A stretch of 64,000 bases of DNA from Verrucomicrobiales bacterium (GTDB lineage: Bacteria > Verrucomicrobiota > Verrucomicrobiia > Verrucomicrobiales > DEV007): the NCBI GenBank assembly GCA_029213005.1, contig JARGPI010000017.1:1-64000 (forward strand), read 5' to 3'. Under the pieces are notes generated by a model. It made no database searches. It had not been told where the DNA came from and saw only the letters and a list, made by a program, of their open reading frames with translations. Position numbers and translations under genes: made by a program. This document shows positions 7,742 to 16,000 of this stretch, piece after piece; the first letter of the stretch is position 1; every line of letters begins with the position of its first letter.

Positions 7742-10258
7742 ATGCATGGGAGTTTTTCAGATGCCCTGGATGGATTGCAAGTTCATCTCCAAATTCCTGA
7801 TCTCTGGCAGCAAAAGGCGATTCGAGAACTGATCGCCGGAAAAGATGTGATCGTTTCGGCCCCCACGGGGGCGGGGAAGACCTTTGTTTTTGAAAATCTG
7901 ATCGAATCCGGAAAGCTTCCCGGGTCTGGAAAACAGGCGGTTTACACGGTTCCTACGCGGGCCCTGGCCAATGACAAATACCGCGACTGGAAAAATGCGG
8001 GTTGGAAAGTCGGAATCGCAACCGGAGACGTTGCGGAAAATCTGGATGCCCCGGTTCTGGTGGCGACTTTGGAAACTCAGCGGGAAAAATTGATTTCCGG
8101 CGATGGGCCAAAAATCCTCGTTATCGATGAATATCAGATGATCGGCGACCGCCAGCGCGGTCTTCACTATGAGCTTTCGATTGCACTGGCGCCTCCGGAA
8201 ACTCAGCTTTTGCTGCTCAGCGGGAGCGTGAGAAATCCGGACAAAGTGGCGGCCTGGTTTACCGCCATCGGGCGCGATGTCGAGGTCGTTCATACCGCGG
8301 TGCGCCCCGTCCCCCTTGATGAAATTCCGTTTGAGGCATTACCCCGGCGAGCGCCCGACAAGGTAAAGGACTTCTGGTCCCGGTTGGCTCTCGGCACACT
8401 GCTTTCCAATTTTGGACCACTTCTGATTTTTGCCCCTCATCGCAAGTCGGCTGAAAAGATTGCCGCCAAAATTGCCGATGCACTCCCCGACGATCAGCCG
8501 ATAGAATTCAGCGATCGCGAGCTGGATCAAATCTGCAGCAAAGACCTGAAAAAGTTACTGCGCAAACGGGTCGCGGTTCATCACAGCGGGATCAGTTTTG
8601 CGGCGCGAGCTTCCGTAATTGAGCCGCTCGCAAAAGCCGGTCAGCTCCGGGTGATTGTTGCAACGATGGGCCTGGCGGCCGGAATCAACTTTTCGGTGCG
8701 TTCCGTTTACGTTTCCGACCGGATGTATCAGGATGGGCCTTTCCAGAGGGAGGTTTCTCCCGACGAACTGCTCCAAATGTTTGGCCGTGCCGGCAGACGC
8801 GGGCTCGACGAAATGGGCTACGTCATTTTCGGAAATCGCAGTCCGCGGCTTGGGGATGCTCATCCTCTTGACCTTCGCCGGGCGAATGAAATCGATTGGC
8901 CGACTCTTCTGCGGAAAATGGATCTCGCCGTGACCCGGGGAGAGGATCCGTTCACTGCCGCTCGCGAGTTGTGTCAGCGGCTTTTCAGCAAACAGAAAAT
9001 TGCTCTCGGTTTCAGTGGCACGTCTCAGGCTTCAGGCCAAAACGATAAAGAGGATGTCCCTCTCTTCGGGCTCAAAGCGACGAGGAAAGAAGTTCTCAAC
9101 AGCGAGGGTAACTGGGAGACGCTTAAGCCGGGAAGAGAAGTGGAGTGCGAAATTTCCGAAGCTCTGGCCTTTATTCGGGGAAAATACCGGCCCGCAGAGT
9201 CCTGCAGTCAGTTAATCGATAAACTGATCGAGGGGCGGAGTCGTCTGACGCGGCTCGATAACCGGAAGAACGAAGCCCGCCGCTACGGATCGGAATTAAT
9301 GCTTGGTCAGAAAATACCCGGCAGCGACGAATACCGGCTCACCAAATTTATCCAGAAAGTGGCGCGCCTGCCGAAAGAAAAAGCCGTGATGTCTCTGGAA
9401 GAGGCTGAAGGCCTGCTGCCTCCGGAATTGGTGGGGAAAATTCGCCCGGCCGAATATCTGCGCCTGTCGGAGAGGGGGAACCAACTCTATCTCCAGGGAC
9501 ATTTTTCCCATAGTAAGGTGAAAGCTTACCGGGACGATGCCGAGGCTCTTCTCGTCAATCCTGAGATCCGCTCCAGCGAAATTCAGTCGGAGACTCACTA
9601 CACCGATGCCCGGACCGGACAGGCTATCAATCCCGGTGCGGGAACGCCCGCTCATAACTGGAGAAAGCTCGGGTTGATCGATGACCACGGGAAACCCACT
9701 CACCGCGGTGTGATTTGTGGCTTTTTCCAGCACGGGGAGGGGCTTGCGGTTGCGGCTGCTCTTGAGGACCCGCAATACCCGATCGACGAAATGATCTATC
9801 ATTTTGCCAACCTGCGGGCCGGGTATCGTTTCGAGCTGAACGAGAGCGGTTCGGACGGTGACTCCGAGCGTCTCGCCACCAGTTGTCGTCAGGCCTACGG
9901 ACCGGTGGATTTTGAAGGCTATCTCCGGCTCGGCCTCCCAACTACCTATGGAGAGGGTGCCGCCGAGGTGGTACAGCTCTGGTTGGAGGGGAAGACCCAC
10001 CTCTTATTTTCCAAATCCAGCACCCTTGATTTTGGTCCCGGCGATGTCGAGCGGGCTTTTGTGGAATGGCTCAGCTTTCTGCGTCACGTCCGCTACGCGC
10101 CCGATGCCGATATCCCCCGGTGGTCAGAGCTGAAGCAGAAAGCGGCGGAATTGTCCCTCAAGCACGACCGGACCAGCCCGCTTCAGAATATGCCGCAGAT
10201 CCCCGCCAGCATCCTGCAGCGGCCTCCGCAGAACCGGATCTCTTATTCCCGGTTGTAG
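7742..10258 (+). CDS. Ski2-like DEAD/DEAH-box helicase
   Basis: An 838-residue superfamily 2 helicase, probably acting on RNA or structured nucleic acid in the cytoplasm. Walker A is APTGAGKT (residues 40-47), Walker B is DEYQ (129-132) in place of DEAH or DExH, motif III is LSGS, and motif VI is GRAGRRG (348-354). RecA-like domains span about 20-180 and 200-380; the remaining 450 residues form a large C-terminal region of no recognised domain. HHSGISFAAR and ATMGLAAGINF are typical of Ski2/Hel308/SUV3-like enzymes. The start is supported by AAAGG 8 nt upstream. It follows prc with the palindrome pair between. A role in RNA turnover is inferred. Confidence 0.85.
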   Translation: MHGSFSDALDGLQVHLQIPDLWQQKAIRELIAGKDVIVSAPTGAGKTFVFENLIESGKLPGSGKQAVYTVPTRALANDKYRDWKNAGWKVGIATGDVAENLDAPVLVATLETQREKLISGDGPKILVIDEYQMIGDRQRGLHYELSIALAPPETQLLLLSGSVRNPDKVAAWFTAIGRDVEVVHTAVRPVPLDEIPFEALPRRAPDKVKDFWSRLALGTLLSNFGPLLIFAPHRKSAEKIAAKIADALPDDQPIEFSDRELDQICSKDLKKLLRKRVAVHHSGISFAARASVIEPLAKAGQLRVIVATMGLAAGINFSVRSVYVSDRMYQDGPFQREVSPDELLQMFGRAGRRGLDEMGYVIFGNRSPRLGDAHPLDLRRANEIDWPTLLRKMDLAVTRGEDPFTAARELCQRLFSKQKIALGFSGTSQASGQNDKEDVPLFGLKATRKEVLNSEGNWETLKPGREVECEISEALAFIRGKYRPAESCSQLIDKLIEGRSRLTRLDNRKNEARRYGSELMLGQKIPGSDEYRLTKFIQKVARLPKEKAVMSLEEAEGLLPPELVGKIRPAEYLRLSERGNQLYLQGHFSHSKVKAYRDDAEALLVNPEIRSSEIQSETHYTDARTGQAINPGAGTPAHNWRKLGLIDDHGKPTHRGVICGFFQHGEGLAVAAALEDPQYPIDEMIYHFANLRAGYRFELNESGSDGDSERLATSCRQAYGPVDFEGYLRLGLPTTYGEGAAEVVQLWLEGKTHLLFSKSSTLDFGPGDVERAFVEWLSFLRHVRYAPDADIPRWSELKQKAAELSLKHDRTSPLQNMPQIPASILQRPPQNRISYSRL

Positions 10259-10336
10259 GGCGATCAACGAAGAAGTTCTGTCTATTTCCGCTTAACCTCG
10301 ACACCGTGAGGGCGTTAAGGTAGTTTTAGAGGAGCC

Positions 10337-11623
10337 ATGAAAGTTTTATCTGTCGTTTCACTCCTTGTCGCTCTCTCAATCACCCCAGTCTTTGCGCAGT
10401 TTCACAGTAAAACGACTGAGGTGCAGAAAAACGAGAACAAGCTGAAATCGATCCGGATTCCCAGTGTCGAGTTTTCTGACACGCCATTGGCTGATGCACT
10501 GCAATTCATTCAGGCAAAGTCGGTCGAACTGGATCTTGAGGAGGCTGAGCCGGCAAAAAAGGGAGTCAACATCATCCTGAAAGGGGAAGGCTCAGGTCAG
10601 ACTCCGATAACTCTTCGACTGACCAATGCACCACTCGGAGAAGTGCTTCGCTATACGGTCTCTCTCGCGCAACTCAAATACCGCGTGGAGCCCCATGCCG
10701 TCACGGTCATTCCCCTTACCGAACCAGGAACGGAATTGTTCACCAATCAGTATACGGTTCCACCGAGCTTCCTTTCGAGTGGTGCCCGGGATCCGTTTGC
10801 CCCGCCTGCTTCAACTGGAGTCCGCGCTCCGTCTGCGAAACATATTCTCGAAAGTGCAGGTATCTCGTTTTCGAATGGAGCCAGCGCCGTCTACAACCCG
10901 GGGAGTTCCAGTTTGATTGTTAGGAATACCCCTGACCAAATGGAACTGGTTGAGGCCTACATTGAGTCGATCAAAGGAGTCGTGGAAAAGTATATCTATC
11001 TTTCCGCAACCGTCGTTACCTCTACTGAGCCGATTTTGGAGATGGATGAGAATGACGCCGACCGGCCCACCGCTCCGGACGCGATCTCAAGATCATTCGA
11101 TCGTTGGGATGAAATGAAAAATTTTCTTTATAGTGCGGAGTTGACCAAAGAGACGGAGGCGGTTCGAAAGCGTGCCGCCTACCGAAAGGAGCATCAAACC
11201 GGAGCGTTAAAGTTACTCGGTGTTCAGACCCCGCCGCAATTTCAAATCCTACTGCGTACCGTTAGTAAAAAGGAAGGAGCTGAGCTTTTAAATCTCGAAC
11301 CTGTTACGATTCGCTCCGGGAAATCGGTATGTTTCTCGGCCGGGCAATTAGCGATGGGTGCCGCGGCGGTCCTTGGTGCCGATAACTACACAATCGATCT
11401 GAAACTGTTGGCTCGAAATTTGGACGAGCCGCTCGTGGAGAATGAAGCAGCTCTGCAGCTCTCGGTTTCGGATGGGCAGACGGTATTAATCGGCGGAAAG
11501 GTCGGCCCCGAAAAATATCGACTCATGGCTATCCGCGCCGATATTCATGATCCGGCGGGATTAAAGATCAATAAAGAGAACCGTCCCCCGGAACCGAAAG
11601 GCGAAGGAAAAGGGGCGCAGTAA
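10337..11623 (+). CDS. Secretin-like periplasmic protein with STN-type N-domain
   Basis: A 428-residue exported protein with a clean signal peptide (cleavage after VFA, residue 20) and a strong ribosome site GAGGAG. Residues about 35-125 resemble the STN/N0 fold of secretins: IPSVEFSDTPLADALQFI, then ITLRLTNAPLGEVLRYTV, then a strand with VIPL. A second N-type domain follows (SLIVRNTPDQMELVEAYIES). The C-terminal part has secretin-like strands (DGQTVLIGGKV) but is too short for a secretin barrel. PVC bacteria carry many such proteins with undefined roles in pili, secretion or the envelope. No pil or gsp gene is adjacent, so the partner is unknown. Confidence 0.7.
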   Translation: MKVLSVVSLLVALSITPVFAQFHSKTTEVQKNENKLKSIRIPSVEFSDTPLADALQFIQAKSVELDLEEAEPAKKGVNIILKGEGSGQTPITLRLTNAPLGEVLRYTVSLAQLKYRVEPHAVTVIPLTEPGTELFTNQYTVPPSFLSSGARDPFAPPASTGVRAPSAKHILESAGISFSNGASAVYNPGSSSLIVRNTPDQMELVEAYIESIKGVVEKYIYLSATVVTSTEPILEMDENDADRPTAPDAISRSFDRWDEMKNFLYSAELTKETEAVRKRAAYRKEHQTGALKLLGVQTPPQFQILLRTVSKKEGAELLNLEPVTIRSGKSVCFSAGQLAMGAAAVLGADNYTIDLKLLARNLDEPLVENEAALQLSVSDGQTVLIGGKVGPEKYRLMAIRADIHDPAGLKINKENRPPEPKGEGKGAQ

Positions 11624-11627
11624 CAAA

Positions 11628-12923
11628 TCAGTTTGCGATCTGCGATAGAATCGCCGGGGTTTTCGTTCGGTTGAAGGTAAATTCGGTTCCTTTTGAAAAG
11701 AAGTCCATACCCAGTTTGGGGTGGATCGCGGCGAGGCCGAAAATCATTGAGGAGTAATCGATGGCTTCGATTCGGCGCGGTTTCCAGTCCGGGATATCAG
11801 CACTGAATCTCGGCAGGAGCTTCCCCACTTCGGTCTCGACCAGTTTGGTTTCGTCCCGGTAGAATTTCAAAAGGTCGTCCTGAGCCTCTGGTAAGACCGG
11901 TAGGAAACCGGCAATGATGTGCGGCGCGACCACGTTGTCGGGATTCATTTTGTAGTTCGATGCGAGGTAGCCGTTTCGTGGAGTGCGTCCCGCCCCGCAA
12001 CCCCAGTATCCGGACTCGCCAATCATCTCTTCACAAGCTCTCCGGTCCGCCTCCGCCTGCGCCGCGACGTAGTCCCGGTAGAGGTCGCATTTGGTGAAGG
12101 AATGGCACATGTAGAAGGGGAACTGGATAATAAATGAACTCTGCGCTTCACCGGGGTGGGTGCTGAGCAGTTTGAGGTCGCGGTCTTCCCAGTAGGGCAA
12201 CTGATCGACTGACAGAATCTGGCTCGCGCCTTTAGACTGGATCTGATGTTGCTCAATCAACCACGCGAGGAGGTAGTATTCATTGAACATCTGAGTCTTC
12301 GAATTCTCTACCGAAGTCCCGTCCTCAAACATCATATACAGTCTTTTGCCATCGGGATCGGCAAGGGCTGCCTGCCAGTCGATGGAATTCCATAGTTGAT
12401 CGGCCTCTTTTCTAATATCGCTACTGTCGAAGTAGTTCCTGCAGAATAGGGCGCCCACGACCATGATAGCGGTATCGATCGTCGAATATTCCGAATGACC
12501 GGAGCCGTCGTTAGTCGAGAAAAAGTGCCGGAAATACCCCGCTTTCTCGCGGGGAGGTTTAAAATCATCACGGTGCCCGTTCAAGGTCCGGAGGGTTTCC
12601 AGCGCCTTCAATTCCGCGCCGGGATCTCTTCCCAGCTCGTGATCCATGCAAAGACCAATCAAACCGACTCCAATCGCGGCACTGGATACGACATCGTTAA
12701 AAACCGGTTCGCCGTTGGTATCCCGCTCGATAGCGTAGTTGTCCAGGTAGAGACCGTTGTGGGTTCGTTGCAGCTTGCTGTAAAAGTCGAGAGAGGCGAA
12801 AAAGAGATTTTCGAGGTCTTTACTGATCACGGGTTTTGAGAGATTTCCGACGGCGAGACCGGGAAGCATGACGATAGCCAGAAGCAGGGACCTCCATTGA
12901 ATCTGTTGATAAAATTTCCGCAT
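11628..12923 (-). CDS. GH144-type glycoamylase-domain protein (beta-1,2-glucanase-like)
   Basis: A 431-residue exported protein resembling the glycoamylase domain (PF10091) that includes GH144 endo-beta-1,2-glucanases. Features seen in order: hydrophobic N-terminus; GYFRHFFSTNDG followed by SEYSTIDTAIMVVGALF (family pattern E-S/T-x-D-T-A); FNEYYLLAWLIEQ (family G-Y-N-E); YWGCGAGRTPRNGY and VVAPHIIAGFLPVLPEA (family W-G-x-x-A ... D-G-T-x-A-P ... S-L-P-F-x-P-E). The fold would be an alpha/alpha toroid and the substrate a linear or cyclic beta-1,2-glucan or related oligosaccharide. Several canonical residues differ (for example N before NVVAP), so activity and specificity are uncertain. It converges with the secretin-like gene and stands alone. 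Confidence 0.72.
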   Translation of the reverse strand: MRKFYQQIQWRSLLLAIVMLPGLAVGNLSKPVISKDLENLFFASLDFYSKLQRTHNGLYLDNYAIERDTNGEPVFNDVVSSAAIGVGLIGLCMDHELGRDPGAELKALETLRTLNGHRDDFKPPREKAGYFRHFFSTNDGSGHSEYSTIDTAIMVVGALFCRNYFDSSDIRKEADQLWNSIDWQAALADPDGKRLYMMFEDGTSVENSKTQMFNEYYLLAWLIEQHQIQSKGASQILSVDQLPYWEDRDLKLLSTHPGEAQSSFIIQFPFYMCHSFTKCDLYRDYVAAQAEADRRACEEMIGESGYWGCGAGRTPRNGYLASNYKMNPDNVVAPHIIAGFLPVLPEAQDDLLKFYRDETKLVETEVGKLLPRFSADIPDWKPRRIEAIDYSSMIFGLAAIHPKLGMDFFSKGTEFTFNRTKTPAILSQIAN

Positions 12924-13036
12924 GTGGGCCGGGATTTTATCATTTTTCTAAGAATTCCGGGTAAAGTTTCGCTCCGTTATTGCGCCACCCGATATGAAAA
13001 TTTCCGGATCAACGCCGGTGCGGATTCAAAAAGTGC

Positions 13037-16000
13037 CTATCCAATCAGTTTTGCGAGGTAGGGACCGGTGCGGCTTTCTTTGGCCTGAATCACTTTTTCC
13101 GGTTTCCCCGACCCGACGACCCGACCGCCCTGATCTCCAGCTTCGGGGCCGATTTCGATAAGAAAGTCGGCTTCGGCCATGATCTCCAGATTATGTTCGA
13201 TGACGACAACGGTGTGACCATCATCGACCAGGTAGTGCATGATGTTGATCAACCTGACGACATCTTCGGCGTGAAGCCCGATGCTAGGTTCTTCAATCAA
13301 ATAGAGATTACTTTTCGGCGTCCGGTTCTGGCGGAGCCTTGCGTTGTTGGCCCGGCCGATGCCTTTAGTCAGTTCAGTCACCAGTTTGATCCGCTGAGCT
13401 TCGCCACCACTCAAGGTCGGACTGGCCTGCCCGAGGCGAAGATAGCTCAGACCCGTTTCGGCCATGAGACTCAGGGTTCGGTGGATTTTACTATGGCTTT
13501 TGAAAAACTCAGCAGCCTCCTCGATCGACATTTCCATGACATCGGCGATGGATTTTCCGTCGTAAAGAACTTCCAGAGTTGCGGTGTTGTAGCGACGGCC
13601 CCGGCACTCGTCACACTCGACGTAGCTGGTGGGGAGGAAGTTCATCTCCAGTTTGATGTTGCCGTTTCCTTTACAGGGCTCGCAGCGTCCGCCTTCGGTA
13701 TTGAAAGAAAAGCGACTCGCGGTATAGCCGCGCGCTCTCGATTCCGGTAGTTGAGCAAAAACCTTCCGGATTTCGTCGAATACTTTCACATAGGTGGCCG
13801 GAGTGGAGCGACTCGTCTTTCCGATCGGACTCTGGTCGACTTCGTAAATGGCTTCGATATTTTGAGCTCCCTTGATCGACTTCCACTGTTTCTTAGGCGG
13901 ACGGTAATCTTTTCTTCCTTTCTTCAGCACCGAATCGACGGCGGGTTTCAACACGCCGCGCATGAAGCTGCTTTTTCCGCTGCCGCTAATTCCAGCGATG
14001 ACGGTGAGTCGCCCGATTGGAATCCGGACATTGATATTCTTCAGGTTGTTGGCGCTGGCGCCTTCGATTTTCAGCCAGCCGTCTTTGTTACCTGCCGCAG
14101 GTAAGGGGCGCCTTTGCCCATTGATCGGATGGCTAATCTTTTCGGAAAAAATTCTCGCAGTTGGTGAGTTTTCGGATTGAGCTTTTGATAGTTTTTCGAG
14201 CTCGGCTGGATTCCCCTGCCAGACAATCTCTCCTCCCAGTTCGCCGGCGCCGGGCCCGAGGTCGATCAGGTAATCGGAACGAAGAATTGTTTCATCATCG
14301 TGCTCGACGACAACTAGAGAATTGCCTTTGTTTTTCAGGTTGGCGAGAGTGTCAAGCAGTGCCGCGTTGTCGCGCGGGTGCAGCCCGATAGTTGGTTCAT
14401 CAAGCACGTAGAGAACACCGCGAAGGTTCGAGCCAAGTTGGGCTGCGAGGCGGATGCGCTGGCTTTCGCCACCGCTCAACGTGGTAGCGGATCGATCGAG
14501 CTGGAGATAGCTGAGGCCGACTTCCTCCATAAAGTGGAGTCGTTGCACAATTTCGGGTATGATGTCCCGGGCGATCGTCGCTTCCGAGCCGGTAAAGTTC
14601 AGTTGCTCTACAAAGCCTTTGGCGTCCCGAACGGACATCGCGGCGATCTGGTGGATACCCAAATCGCCCACGCGGACATGCCGGGCGACATCGTTGAGCC
14701 TCGCACCTTCGCATTCGGGGCAGGGGATTTGTTCGCCCTTGTTTTTGCTACGTCTATATTCCTCGCGAAGCTCGGCATCGAGTTGCGACTCGGCGTGTTT
14801 TTCGTCAACGAGGGTGGGTTGTCTTTCGATTGAGCCATATCCTCGGCAGGTGTGGCAATACCCGTGGGGTGAGTTGTAGGAGAAGAGCCGGGGATCGAGT
14901 TCTTCGAAAGAACGGCCTGTTTCGGGATCGCAACGCTCCGTCGAGACCACCTGAACTTTGTTTTTTGCATCGAGAAAACGGGCCGTGCCGCGGCCCAGTT
15001 TCAAGGCGGTTTCCAGCGCCTCGCGTATTTCATCGATTTTCGCCCGCTGATCGATTTCGTCGACGACGACATCGATGAAATGCTCCTTAAATCGCGCCAG
15101 TCGCTGAAAGCCTTCGACCGGTTTAAACTCCCCATCGACGTACAGAGTTTCGTAGCCCTGACGCCCCGCCCATTCCGCGACTTCGGTATGGAAACCTTTG
15201 CGCCCCTTCACCAAGGGAGCCATCAGAAAGATCGGTTTCTTTGATTTTTTCGATTCTTTACGTAGCTGAGTGACGATCGCGGTAGCACTTTGCTCCTGCA
15301 CTTTATTACCCGTATCGGGCGAGTATTGAACCCCGACTTTACTATAGAGAAGTCTCAGGAAATGCCACACTTCAGTGACGGTAGCTACAGTTGATTTCCC
15401 GCCGCCGCGAGAGATGCGTTGTTCAATGGCAACGGTGGGAGGAAGTCCGGCGACGGAGTCGACATCGGGACGTTCCATTTGCTCGACAAACTGCCGCGCG
15501 TAAGTGGACATACTGTCGAGAAACCGACGCTGACCTTCTGCAAACAGGATATCAAACGCAAGGGTCGATTTCCCCGATCCGGAAAGGCCTGTAATGACGA
15601 CAAATTTGTCGCGGGGAATCGTGAGATCGAAGTTTTTCAGATTGTTTTCGCGGGCACCGGTCAGGGTGATCTCGTTTTTCAGTTTCTTGGGGGCCACGGT
15701 ACCCTGTACAATCGGAGACGGTACCCTGTACAATTCAGAGCGGTACCCGGTACGGTTTGCTGATTCCGAAACTTTGCCGGATGACTTCTCCCGCGGGTAA
15801 AAATACTCAGACAGATAGCGACCGGTTTCTGAGGTAGCGTGCGCCGCTAATTTTTCAGGTGTGCCACTGAAGACGATTTCGCCGCCGTGAATTCCCGCCT
15901 GCGGACCCAACTCGATGACGTAGTCAGCGGATCTGATCACGTCGAGGTTGTGCTCGATAACCAATACGGAATCACCGGATTCGACGAGGCGGTCAAAAAC

